Positions 33,310 to 42,252 of a stretch of DNA of 64,000 bases are shown here, in pieces; within the stretch, counting starts at the first letter, position 1, and the number at the start of each line of letters is the position of its first letter. The position numbers were made by a program, and so were the translations under genes. The notes under the pieces were generated by a model. The model was not told the origin of the DNA. It worked only from the letters and a program-made list of their open reading frames with translations, and ran no database searches. The DNA comes from JAIXWP01 sp965247015 (lineage in GTDB: Bacteria; Bacteroidota; Bacteroidia; Flavobacteriales_D; Sanyastnellaceae), in contig CBDFGG010000004.1 of assembly GCA_965247015.1 (NCBI GenBank), forward strand, positions 434,001-498,000, written 5' to 3'.

Positions 33310-33723
33310 ATGGAAAAGAAACATCCCCTCACCCTTGCTGATACAATTGATGCCGTTGCAGAATTTCATGATGCTTTTAAAATAACCAACCGCCATACTC
33401 CCACTGCTGCGCTCTCTGAAAAAGAATATACGCTTCGCTTCAATCTCATGAAGGAAGAAAATGAAGAATATTTAGAAGCTGCTAAAAACGGTGACCTTAT
33501 TGAAATAGCCGACGCCTTAGGCGATCAACTCTATATCCTCTGCGGCACGCTCAATGCCCATGGTTTGCAACACAAAATTGCTGAGGTGTTTCTAGAAATT
33601 CATAGAAGCAATATGTCGAAGCTAGATGAAAACGGACAGCCTATTTACCGTGAAGATGGGAAGGTGATGAAATCGGATCGTTACTTCAAACCCGATATTA
33701 AGAAAGTACTCGACGCTCAATAA
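33310..33723 (+). CDS. MazG/PRA-PH-like nucleotide pyrophosphohydrolase
   Basis: A 137-residue cytoplasmic protein; an upstream TTG at 33304 is less likely as start. It shows the all-alpha NTP-PPase pattern EExxE ... ExxDAxxD: LMKEENEEYLEAAKNGDLIE, then IADALGDQLYI, with HRSNMSKLDENG at the end. These enzymes cleave nucleoside triphosphates (or related substrates) to monophosphate and pyrophosphate. It overlaps the convergent DUF2079 gene by 7 nt. Confidence 0.85.
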   Translation: MEKKHPLTLADTIDAVAEFHDAFKITNRHTPTAALSEKEYTLRFNLMKEENEEYLEAAKNGDLIEIADALGDQLYILCGTLNAHGLQHKIAEVFLEIHRSNMSKLDENGQPIYREDGKVMKSDRYFKPDIKKVLDAQ

Positions 33724-35141
33724 TTTCTTTCCAGTAGCAACAAACTTTTTTCTTCTTTTAAAACCTTCCATTCCAAAGAATGCATCATCTGATCTATGAC
33801 CGAATGTTCATTCGGTTCTAGGCGATTTCTGTCTATCAGAATATAGTCTGCTTCCTTGACTATTGGCCAAATATAGACGACTGATCTGTTCGAAACATGT
33901 GGAGATAAATGTGAAGAAACTGAAAGCACGCCTTTTACATTCAACGTTTGTTGGATGCTCCTGAAACTGTCTCTATTGACTGTTGAATGATAATGCTCTG
34001 ATGAAAATAAATTCGATCGCACATCCCTCAGTATTACCTCTCGCGTTGTCCAGTAAACTGAACTAATCAGCACCACCGACATCATGGCTAAACGACATCG
34101 TCTCACCCTTGGAACTTCTGCAATGGCGATTAATCCAAGAATAATGATGGGCGCGAACTCCACGGAGTACTGATTCTTAATATCCCACATCATTGGATTA
34201 TTGCTCAAAAATTTCTGAAGAAATATGGGCAATACCATCCAAATATAAACGGGCTTAAAGAACAGCAAAAGGCCGCCAGCAAAGCAAAAGAATTGGATAG
34301 AAGTAATTTTAGTCGATGCTATTTGTCCTTCTCCATTTTTTAATAAACCATCAATGAATTCTATGGGATGAGATATCTGATAAAGAATAAAATCCATCAA
34401 GCTATCATGACTTCCTAGAAAATGATCTTGTAATGGTCCTGCAATTTTCCCAGCATTTAACCAAGGCATTACTACACCTACGACTGTAACGAAATAGCCA
34501 ATAGCTACGAGCGAAAGTATCAAAGCACGATTTCTCAAAACGCTGTCTGACCTGTAAATCCAAGCCATTCCGGTAAATACAAAGAACAACCACAGAGAGG
34601 TATTTTCCTTGGCAAACAACATAAGCACAAACACAAGCCAAATCGCTTTCGTCTTTTTTTCCAAGAAAAAATAAATACAAGGAATCAAGAGAAATGCTGC
34701 GATAACGTTCATGTGAAAATCATAACTCATGGCAGCTACAACACCCCACATAGACAGATATAAAACCATGGTCAATAGTCGCTCAAACAAAGGCCATTCA
34801 CGACGAACTAATAGTCGATTCAATATCCATCCGCTCCAGATCAGAACAGCGATCTGAATGATCAATAGACTACTGCTGCCTGCTAAATAATAAAGCGGAC
34901 TTAACAAAACCGTGAGCAATGAAAAATGATCTCCGAGATAAGGAATTACTTCACCATTTACCCCTTGAGTAAACTGTGCATTTTCGAAATGTGAAAATTG
35001 ATAAATGGCTTGGTTGAACATCCCCAAATCCAAACCATAAGTGCGAAAGCAAAAATGATTAACTAAAGAAATTAAAATATAAAATACTGAAAAGAATAGA
35101 AGTATAGCCCAAGGCAGGCGCTGCTTCCAAGCCGATTCCAT
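33717..35141 (-). CDS. DUF2079 family membrane protein
   Basis: A 474-residue polytopic membrane protein (~10 segments). The opening FCFRTYGLDLGMFNQAIYQF, followed by GDHFSLLTVLLSPLYYL, is characteristic of DUF2079, a GT-C-like family of integral membrane proteins. MSYDFHMNVIAAFLLIP and FAKENTSLWLF are also family-like. It is a possible lipid-linked sugar transferase; the substrate is unknown. It starts 2 nt after the upstream T9SS gene and is likely in an operon with it and kdsA. Confidence 0.85.
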   Translation of the reverse strand: MESAWKQRLPWAILLFFSVFYILISLVNHFCFRTYGLDLGMFNQAIYQFSHFENAQFTQGVNGEVIPYLGDHFSLLTVLLSPLYYLAGSSSLLIIQIAVLIWSGWILNRLLVRREWPLFERLLTMVLYLSMWGVVAAMSYDFHMNVIAAFLLIPCIYFFLEKKTKAIWLVFVLMLFAKENTSLWLFFVFTGMAWIYRSDSVLRNRALILSLVAIGYFVTVVGVVMPWLNAGKIAGPLQDHFLGSHDSLMDFILYQISHPIEFIDGLLKNGEGQIASTKITSIQFFCFAGGLLLFFKPVYIWMVLPIFLQKFLSNNPMMWDIKNQYSVEFAPIIILGLIAIAEVPRVRRCRLAMMSVVLISSVYWTTREVILRDVRSNLFSSEHYHSTVNRDSFRSIQQTLNVKGVLSVSSHLSPHVSNRSVVYIWPIVKEADYILIDRNRLEPNEHSVIDQMMHSLEWKVLKEEKSLLLLERNY

Positions 35142-35143
35142 AT

Positions 35144-36538
35144 TTAATGATGATAGAATTTGAGCACTCGTCCGGCAGACTTATCAGCAAGAAAATATAC
35201 TCCAGCCGGTAAAGTCGCAATATTCACTCGACTTGCATCCGAACCTACCAGAAGCTCTTCTCCTATAATATTGAGAATAGAAAATGATGAGAGTGTGGTG
35301 TTAAATATTATTTCATCTCTCAATACTTGAACATTCAAGCTGCCTAGTTCAAAATGCTCCACCCCCAAAATGTAATCACATTGTGTAATGCTTTCTGATT
35401 CTGTGTAGTTGAATCCATAAACCTCGTGCTCATCCCATTTTACGAGGTATCCATCTCTCGTGTGATCTGGCAATTCTGTTGTTCCGCTCACCAAAAAGCC
35501 GCCATCTGAAGTACGCATAACATGACTTGCAAAATCATCTTCACTTTCTCCAAAAGTAATGGCATGAACAAAAATGCCTTCTCCATTTACTTGCTGTACG
35601 ATAATATCATGACTGCCCCAGCCGTATTGGTTTTGATGACCAATCATAAGAATAGCGTCATCATAAATGAGATCATTGAACATGTAATCAAACTCATTCC
35701 CTTGATCAAAACCGAAGGTGTTGAATTGATTTTCATCAAACAGTCGAAGCACCCAATTATAATCGCTTCCGTCGACGGAATAATTATAGCCAATAGCAAA
35801 TTTGTTTTGATGAAAATCAAAGCACACTGCAATCAAGCTGCCATCATTATAATCATTAAATAAATTCACCCAAGACTCATTTTGCCAAGCATAAATGCTG
35901 TACAAATAGTCTCCGTTGATTGTTTGATTAATTAAGAATAGTGGATCTCCGGCATCATTAAATGCAAGGTCTGCTATTTCTGTATTAGCTTCTAGTGACA
36001 AAAACTGCTCGTAGATGATAGTTCCATCGAATGCAACCGCACCATACATCACATCTTTGAAACCCGTGCCGCTCGAGTAAGTCCAGCCTGCTACAAACAC
36101 ATGATCATCCATTAATACAACACGATCCAATGCATCCCAATCATCGTTGCCGAGATGCGTCATCCATTGAAGCGTTCCATCTTGTGAAATTTTTATGACC
36201 ACTCCATCGTAATCACCGCTGCTATAATTAATGCCGACTGCATAAATATTACCCTCAGCATCTTCCACTGCATGATGATAAGCAGTGGCATCTGATAGTA
36301 ATATCTTCTGTCCGCTTGTACATTCCATATCACTGTCGAGACGATGAATGATGAGGTGATTACCATCTGCATCCTCAGCTCCGGATTGTGAAATGGTAAC
36401 GTATCCTCCGAGAACACTTTCAAAACTTCCAATCATATCAACATTTCCCTCATCCTGAATTCTCATGGTATGAGCGAGCTCCTGCGCAAATAAAGCAGAG
36501 GTAGCAATTGTCAATAGAATGGATAGTAAGAATCTCAT
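35144..36538 (-). CDS. Secreted protein with type A T9SS sorting domain
   Basis: A 464-residue protein with a signal peptide (ILLTIATSALFAQ). The body is a beta-propeller-like series of blades (YVTISQSGAEDADGNHLIIH, GVVIKISQDGTLQWMTHLGN, HVMRTSDGGFLVSGTTEL). The last ~75 residues are a Por/T9SS type A sorting domain (SSFSILNIIGEELLVGSDAS, then VNIATLPAGVYFL and VLKFYHH). It would be exported through the outer membrane and anchored or released. Its ATG overlaps the kdsA stop by 4 nt. Confidence 0.88.
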   Translation of the reverse strand: MRFLLSILLTIATSALFAQELAHTMRIQDEGNVDMIGSFESVLGGYVTISQSGAEDADGNHLIIHRLDSDMECTSGQKILLSDATAYHHAVEDAEGNIYAVGINYSSGDYDGVVIKISQDGTLQWMTHLGNDDWDALDRVVLMDDHVFVAGWTYSSGTGFKDVMYGAVAFDGTIIYEQFLSLEANTEIADLAFNDAGDPLFLINQTINGDYLYSIYAWQNESWVNLFNDYNDGSLIAVCFDFHQNKFAIGYNYSVDGSDYNWVLRLFDENQFNTFGFDQGNEFDYMFNDLIYDDAILMIGHQNQYGWGSHDIIVQQVNGEGIFVHAITFGESEDDFASHVMRTSDGGFLVSGTTELPDHTRDGYLVKWDEHEVYGFNYTESESITQCDYILGVEHFELGSLNVQVLRDEIIFNTTLSSFSILNIIGEELLVGSDASRVNIATLPAGVYFLADKSAGRVLKFYHH

Positions 36539-37344
36539 CGAATTGCTTTTCTAACTTTTACTAATTTAACCAATAGCTCTTCTAACAACTCCAAACGAAG
36601 CATGTTTGCGCCATCGCTTTTAGCAACTGCAGGATTTGGATGTGTTTCGATAAACAATCCATCCACACCCACCGCCACTGCCGCTTTTGCAATCGTTTCA
36701 ATCAATTCAGGTTTGCCACCCGTCACACCGCTGCTTTGATTAGGTTGCTGCAAACTGTGTGTGCAGTCCATGATCGTCGGTGCAAACTTTTGCATCACTG
36801 GCAAGCCTCGATAATCAACTACCAAATCTTGGTATCCGAATGTTGTTCCGCGTTCGGTGAGCCATACTTTATTATTGCCGGCCTCTTTAATTTTATTTAC
36901 GGCATGTACCATTGAATCTGCAGATAGGAATTGTCCTTTTTTTACATTGACAATTTTACCTGTTTCAGCAGCAGCAATAAGAATATCTGTTTGGCGACAT
37001 AAGAAAGCTGGTACCTGTAAAATATCGACATATTTCGCAGCCAATGCCGCTTCTTCAGCGGAATGAAAATCCGTTGTAACAGGTAAATTAAAATGATCGC
37101 CAACTTTGCGAATCAACTCCAATCCCTTTTCGTCGCCAATGCCCGTAAAGCTATCACCTCTTGAGCGATTTGCTTTGCGATAAGATGCTTTGAAAATGTA
37201 CGGAATACCTAGACGATCTGTAATCGCTTTTACTTTTTCCGCCACCTCAAAAATTAATTCTTCGCTTTCTACTACACACGGACCTGCAATGAGAAAGAAA
37301 TTATCATTCTCTAAATGCTTAATATTTGGAACTTCTTGAATCAT
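36535..37344 (-). CDS. kdsA: 3-deoxy-8-phosphooctulonate synthase
   Basis: A 269-residue TIM-barrel enzyme of normal KdsA length. Motifs include FFLIAGPCVVESEELIFEVA, FKASYRKANRSRGDSFTGIG, PVTTDFHSAEEA, DILQVPAFLCRQTD and PTIMDCTHSLQQPNQSSGVT, followed by GLFIETHPNPAVAKSDGANM. It condenses phosphoenolpyruvate with arabinose 5-phosphate to Kdo-8-phosphate for lipopolysaccharide inner core. The N in KANRSR is the residue typical of metal-independent KdsA. Its end overlaps the next gene by 4 nt. Confidence 0.97.
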   Translation of the reverse strand: MIQEVPNIKHLENDNFFLIAGPCVVESEELIFEVAEKVKAITDRLGIPYIFKASYRKANRSRGDSFTGIGDEKGLELIRKVGDHFNLPVTTDFHSAEEAALAAKYVDILQVPAFLCRQTDILIAAAETGKIVNVKKGQFLSADSMVHAVNKIKEAGNNKVWLTERGTTFGYQDLVVDYRGLPVMQKFAPTIMDCTHSLQQPNQSSGVTGGKPELIETIAKAAVAVGVDGLFIETHPNPAVAKSDGANMLRLELLEELLVKLVKVRKAIR

Positions 37345-37366
37345 CTCTTTTAATTATTGTTCAAAT

Positions 37367-38626
37367 TTACTCTGAAATTGAATGCGATGGAATTATGAAC
37401 GCTGCGCTTCCATAGGCGCTCAATCCGCGGGCTCCCGAATTTACCCAACCTGCAGCGTGGCTTGTTCCCGCAGTAATAAACCAACGGTCGCTTAATTTCC
37501 ATTGTGCCTCTAGTCCTATGGTAACACGTGCAAAACCACCGTAGCTCACCCTCTCACGCAACATCAATCCTTTCGCTACAAAATGATTTAATCCAAATGA
37601 CAACTGCGGAATCGCATTGGACGTGGGCTGCACATTCAAATTAGCTTCGTATGAAATTTTACTTGAAAGCTTTCGCAATAATCTCACATTTACCCACCCT
37701 GGAAGCGGCACCCATCGCGACTCCGTGTAGGATTGTATTCCCAACGTATCCTGCCAGTTCGGCACTCCCACATTATTTTCCCAATTATCGATTCCTTGAA
37801 GCTCGACGCCCGTCCATTGGAATGTGGTATCAAACTCTTGGACATTGGTATTCTGCCCCCAATTAACCCACCCAATATTTCTCGCCGAAATCGAAATAAA
37901 TCCTTTGTCATCTTTCATTGGAATATTGATGTCTCCATCAAGAGCAATACCCAACCCTTTTGCTTGTCCAAAGCCACTTTTAGAAGTATCTGCTTGCAAA
38001 AATTCTCCTTGATAAACGAGATTCATTTGATCTATGCTGGCGCTTGTAAACAAATCTGCTTTACGCACATCCAGTTTTTGCATGTCTTGCCCCATCACCA
38101 CACTTATCATGGCATTGGTAAAAGTATTTTTATTAAAAAATCCAAAACCAAATTTTTGAAAGGCCTGGTACTCCGCATAGAGCGGACCCAAATTCATGGT
38201 GTCTCCAAGATGTCTGTAATTTCCGATGTATGTGAGTTCAAATAAATCACGACTAAAGCCTGCACTTGCAAAATAATTGGTAGTCACTCCCACTTGTAAA
38301 CCCCAATCTCCTCCAAAAAGACTATCCGAAAAATTATAGAAATGCAATCCTCCACTCACATTACCCCCTGCTCGATTAAAATCATCCATGCTGCGCAATA
38401 ATGACTCCTCTTGTGTTGGGTCAATATGACCGCCAATGGTCATATCATAAAACCATTGATTATCGAGTGCATTGCTTCCCCAATTGCCATTGCCATGCGC
38501 TTGAATCATCAAGCCTCCATTCTTTTGCCAACTTCTCTCTTTATCCAACAACCAATAAGTAGGAGTTTGGGCAAACGCACCAAGAAAAACAAAGCACAAT
38601 AAAACGAATGCAATAAAATTCTTCAT
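37367..38626 (-). CDS. DUF5723 family outer-membrane-type protein
   Basis: A 419-residue protein with a signal peptide (VLLCFVFLGAFAQ). The mature part is made of amphipathic beta-strands ending near an aromatic-rich C-terminus, as in beta-barrel proteins: VGVTTNYFASAGFSRDLFEL, IGNYRHLGDTMNLGPLYAEY and SARNIGWVNWGQNTNVQEFD. These match DUF5723, a Bacteroidota family of unknown function. The upstream lipoprotein gene ends 3 nt before it, so they are likely cotranscribed and may act together at the outer membrane. Confidence 0.8.
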   Translation of the reverse strand: MKNFIAFVLLCFVFLGAFAQTPTYWLLDKERSWQKNGGLMIQAHGNGNWGSNALDNQWFYDMTIGGHIDPTQEESLLRSMDDFNRAGGNVSGGLHFYNFSDSLFGGDWGLQVGVTTNYFASAGFSRDLFELTYIGNYRHLGDTMNLGPLYAEYQAFQKFGFGFFNKNTFTNAMISVVMGQDMQKLDVRKADLFTSASIDQMNLVYQGEFLQADTSKSGFGQAKGLGIALDGDINIPMKDDKGFISISARNIGWVNWGQNTNVQEFDTTFQWTGVELQGIDNWENNVGVPNWQDTLGIQSYTESRWVPLPGWVNVRLLRKLSSKISYEANLNVQPTSNAIPQLSFGLNHFVAKGLMLRERVSYGGFARVTIGLEAQWKLSDRWFITAGTSHAAGWVNSGARGLSAYGSAAFIIPSHSISE

Positions 38627-38629
38627 ACG

Positions 38630-40195
38630 TTACCTAATTTCTACTTCTGCTGTAGCTTCAATAAACATGCGCAGATCAATTTTATACTTATCATACAAAC
38701 TATATACTTGAGGAAAATCGGGAGTGTTAAAATTCACCCGAGCGATCATTCGGTTTTCATCACGAAGTCTTTCTAACAAAGCCGTAGTAAAAGGAATGCG
38801 AATGGTGCTTATCGATGGATTTATTACCACTCCTGTAAATGATTCATATCCTGGAGCGATATAGCCGCCGTTTAAAATGATCTCTTGACCATAATTCTCA
38901 TCTCCCAATAATGTCAATTTCACTTCCGCAGAAAACGGAAAATAATTCTCTGCTACCAAAACAATATAGCCATTCGCTGCTACTTCCTGATCTAAGCTGA
39001 TGTCCAGTGTATCCTGAAGACCCAGTCCTTCCAAGCCAACTCTCAACGGCACGTCTACTTCGACAGAGGCTTGAAGTGGGTTATCGGTATAAATAAAATC
39101 GCTCGCGCCTGAAATATTTCCCAATGGATTAATCTCAATCTGTCCCTGAATATTTAATTGGGTGGGCAATAAGCCAATGAAAGAAGTTAGATTACTGTTG
39201 TTCTCATTGATTAAATAATTTGCGATAAACGGAGTGACATTTCCTCCATTATCTATTGCCCTTGTCAGATTGATCGAATTATTAAAAGGAGCATAATCAA
39301 GAGCCAAAGTATTGATGTCGTTACCTGCTTCTATAGTATTAAAAGTAAAGCGAGCATCTACACCAACATTATTCTCAATTTTCAAATTCATTCTCGCTTG
39401 ATCCAATACCAATAATCCTGAAGGAATTTGAATATCATCTAAGAAAGAAACATTTTCTGAAAAAGAATATAAATGTTGTCCAAAATATCCTTTCGCATAT
39501 TTCACTTTTGCATCCACAAACTCGAGTTCTACCACCACGCTGTCCTGGCCTTGCACCGACGCATTGCTTGGCGCATCAGAAGATACCGAAACCACTCCTG
39601 TCGAAAATAATTGGTTAAATCCGTTACCTGTTTCTCCCGTTAAATCAAGTGAGTAATTCGTCAAATCAAACTGACCTTCTGCAACAGTCGGAATATCTCC
39701 CACTGATGGAGAAACATTCGCTGTAATCGTCAACGAGTTTCCATTGACCGTTGCACCAGGTAAATTATAATTACATGTCATATATCCATTGATATACGAT
39801 TTTACCTTGTATTTCAAATACCCTGACTTCATCTCAATACGATGAAGTTCTACATCATCACTTCCAATCTCTATCTCTTCATTGACGCTGATTATCTGTG
39901 TTCCCGGAGGAAGTGAAAGGGTGCCTGAACTGAATGGCACCACATATTTTTGAGAAAAAATAGTATCAGGAATGGTCACTAAAGAATCTACATTCAAATC
40001 CGAGATGGACTCATCAAAAACAAGATGATACAAGAAGTTCTCATCCACATAAGAAATTGAATCAGGAATAATATCACCAAGCGTTAGCGAACCCGTAGCA
40101 AGCGGTGCTAGCACTTCGGTATTCCAAGTAGTAGGCTCCTTTCGGCAACCTATCACAGAGACAACCACTAGTAGGATGAATAAAATTTTCTTCAT
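38630..40195 (-). CDS. Large beta-rich lipoprotein
   Basis: A 521-residue lipoprotein (signal MKKILFILLVVVSVIGCRKE). The mature part is beta-rich throughout with no enzyme motif: WNTEVLAPLATGSLTLGDII, ELHRIEMKSGYLKYKVKSYI, and a C-terminus with FSAEVKLTLLGDENYGQEII. The first line (W.T...PL....L.L.D..) is common in Bacteroidota lipoproteins found beside DUF5723 genes. Function is unknown. It lies 13 nt downstream of the DUF4105 gene and 3 nt upstream of DUF5723 in one operon. Confidence 0.75.
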   Translation of the reverse strand: MKKILFILLVVVSVIGCRKEPTTWNTEVLAPLATGSLTLGDIIPDSISYVDENFLYHLVFDESISDLNVDSLVTIPDTIFSQKYVVPFSSGTLSLPPGTQIISVNEEIEIGSDDVELHRIEMKSGYLKYKVKSYINGYMTCNYNLPGATVNGNSLTITANVSPSVGDIPTVAEGQFDLTNYSLDLTGETGNGFNQLFSTGVVSVSSDAPSNASVQGQDSVVVELEFVDAKVKYAKGYFGQHLYSFSENVSFLDDIQIPSGLLVLDQARMNLKIENNVGVDARFTFNTIEAGNDINTLALDYAPFNNSINLTRAIDNGGNVTPFIANYLINENNSNLTSFIGLLPTQLNIQGQIEINPLGNISGASDFIYTDNPLQASVEVDVPLRVGLEGLGLQDTLDISLDQEVAANGYIVLVAENYFPFSAEVKLTLLGDENYGQEIILNGGYIAPGYESFTGVVINPSISTIRIPFTTALLERLRDENRMIARVNFNTPDFPQVYSLYDKYKIDLRMFIEATAEVEIR

Positions 40196-40208
40196 AGTTT
40201 CTTATACA

Positions 40209-41396
40209 TTATGCCACCGCTCTACCCTGCTTAGCCCGATTAGCAACAAAAAATTGAGGTCGAACTTGACGCAAGCTAATAAACAATAATCCCAATACCA
40301 TTGGAAGGGTCGCAAGATGTAATCGCTGTGGCAGGAAAAACCAACCTACTACCAAAAGCAAACAAATTCCACCTTGAATTTTCCAATAGGTCTTTATCCA
40401 CTTCTTATCCATTCTTGCAAAAGCCAAATACAGCATCAGTGGATTGGCCCACAAAATATTTAAATTCCATTTTGTGGCAGTGTGATCCGTAAAGAACCAT
40501 AAGAAAACAACCATCACTCCTACTAAACCTGTAGCGAATAGTAACACCCTGTCTGTAATTGCAACGGTGCGACCGCTTCTCAATCGCACAAAACCCCAAA
40601 TCATTTGAACGATCAAAAACAATCCAAACACTACCATCGGTGTGAAAACTGTATCATCATTCAATTCATATTCTGATGGAAGTAACTCCTGCGACTTCGC
40701 CGCAATTGGTCCATCCCCATAAGTGGCATAATTAAATTCATTCAAAAGACTATCTGGTAGAAACATGGCTTGCCCCTTTTCCATGACGCGATCACAAGGC
40801 ATTCCCAATGCCAGATCAATTCCAAAGTCACTCCACGGCATGTAATTCAAATAGTTTTGAATGGCCTGTCTGAACGTGTATGGGCGCGCGTAGACATAAG
40901 AAAACTCCGTTGGTTTCCCAGCAGCTTTCATGATAATATCTCTCACTCTTGAAGAACAATTATCATAGAAAAAATCATATCGATAAACACGATTTTCGGG
41001 CTTATAGTTTTCTTCTAATAATTCTATTAATTTGAATTTATCTTCTGGAGAGAGCATCAGTTCTTGCTCATAGATACCGCGACCTGTATAAATATATTCT
41101 TCTTGGAAAAATCCAAAATCGCTTTTCGATAATTTATAATCCAATTTTCCTTGTGCAAATTTCCAATAAAAATCATCGGAAAATTCAAAGGTTCCATAGT
41201 TATAAACCCAGTCGATTTGCTGACCTCCTAAATTGTCTTCAACACGTATTGCAGTGTGTCCGAAAACGGAATACAAGTCAGGACCAGGGGTACAAGTTAA
41301 GATCGTAATCCTTGCAAAGCTCTGACCAGCCGGGCGAATCGCAGATGCTGTCAGTGATGAAAAAATCACTGCTAAAAAAAGAAAAAGTTTATTCAT
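40209..41396 (-). CDS. DUF4105 membrane protein (Lnb N-terminal periplasmic domain type)
   Basis: A 395-residue protein starting MNKLFLFLAVIFSSLTASA (signal peptide). A longer frame into dapF is rejected. Residues ~25-210 are the DUF4105 domain: GPDLYSVFGHTAIRVED, GTFEFSDDFYWKFAQGKLDY, then YRYDFFYDNCSSRVRDII, with a papain-like Cys/His arrangement. The last ~150 residues hold four membrane segments. In other bacteria this domain occurs in Lnb, a lipoprotein N-acyl transferase of intramolecular type; that activity here is inference. Its start overlaps the dapF end by 8 nt. Confidence 0.85.
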   Translation of the reverse strand: MNKLFLFLAVIFSSLTASAIRPAGQSFARITILTCTPGPDLYSVFGHTAIRVEDNLGGQQIDWVYNYGTFEFSDDFYWKFAQGKLDYKLSKSDFGFFQEEYIYTGRGIYEQELMLSPEDKFKLIELLEENYKPENRVYRYDFFYDNCSSRVRDIIMKAAGKPTEFSYVYARPYTFRQAIQNYLNYMPWSDFGIDLALGMPCDRVMEKGQAMFLPDSLLNEFNYATYGDGPIAAKSQELLPSEYELNDDTVFTPMVVFGLFLIVQMIWGFVRLRSGRTVAITDRVLLFATGLVGVMVVFLWFFTDHTATKWNLNILWANPLMLYLAFARMDKKWIKTYWKIQGGICLLLVVGWFFLPQRLHLATLPMVLGLLFISLRQVRPQFFVANRAKQGRAVA

Positions 41397-42180
41397 TCGA
41401 TAAATTAAAAGTTCCTTCAAAAACCATTTGTGCTGGCCCAGAAAGAATAATATTCTTAAATTCTTTTTGACTATTTTTTTCAAATAAAACTTCAAGGTGA
41501 CCACCAGGAGTTTGAACTTGCACAGCATTTAGATCGGAGTGTTGTAATGCAACTGAAAGCGCGACTGCTGTGACACCGGTGCCGCAGGACAAGGTCTCTG
41601 CTTCTACTCCTCTCTCATACGTTCTCATTTCCACCTTACCATTTCCGAGGTAATGGGCAGCATTCACATTGGTACCTGCGGGTGCGTAGGTCTTTGAATA
41701 ACGAATCTCACTGCCCCATTTCACTAAATCAATTCCTTCGATTTCATCAAAATACTCGATGTAATGAGGACTTCCCGTGTGGAGAAAATACTTCGTCTCT
41801 GAAATTTGAGAACACTCTTTCAAATCACGCATCCCCACCTTCACTTGATTTCCATTGACTTCTGCGCTATGGATTCCGTCGATCGCCTTGAACGTACACT
41901 TCTCAGAAATTAATCCTAGATAATGTGCAAAGTGAACTGCACATCGACTGCCATTGCCACAAAAACTCTGACTGCCATCAGGATTGTAAAAATTCATCAC
42001 AAAATCCACTTCGCCTTTGGGATCCTTCTCGATGAATATCAAACCATCCGAACCGATCCCAAAATGGCGATCACACATGGCCTGAATTTGTTTCTCAGAA
42101 ATCGGGTAATCCCAATCAGTTCTATTGATTAGAATAAAATCATTACCCGTGCCGTGGTACTTGTAAAAAGGGACCTTCAT
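41389..42180 (-). CDS. dapF: Diaminopimelate epimerase
   Basis: A 263-residue enzyme of normal length. The two catalytic cysteines are visible in SFCGNGSRCAVHFA and AETLSCGTGVTAVAL, and the start FYKYHGTGNDFILIN is the family signature. It interconverts LL- and meso-diaminopimelate for lysine and peptidoglycan synthesis in the cytoplasm. It is divergent from the E1 dehydrogenase gene and heads an operon with the DUF4105 gene. Confidence 0.97.
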   Translation of the reverse strand: MKVPFYKYHGTGNDFILINRTDWDYPISEKQIQAMCDRHFGIGSDGLIFIEKDPKGEVDFVMNFYNPDGSQSFCGNGSRCAVHFAHYLGLISEKCTFKAIDGIHSAEVNGNQVKVGMRDLKECSQISETKYFLHTGSPHYIEYFDEIEGIDLVKWGSEIRYSKTYAPAGTNVNAAHYLGNGKVEMRTYERGVEAETLSCGTGVTAVALSVALQHSDLNAVQVQTPGGHLEVLFEKNSQKEFKNIILSGPAQMVFEGTFNLSNE

Positions 42181-42252
42181 TCAACAAAAGTACTGATATT
42201 CCCCCATTCCCTTGCCCCTTATCCGTATATTCGCCATGCGAAAAGAAATATA

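Noticed and set aside
42154..42252. N-terminal extension of the E1 dehydrogenase
   Set aside because: It overlaps dapF and its residues look non-coding; MSTLEKT at 42253 fits the family.
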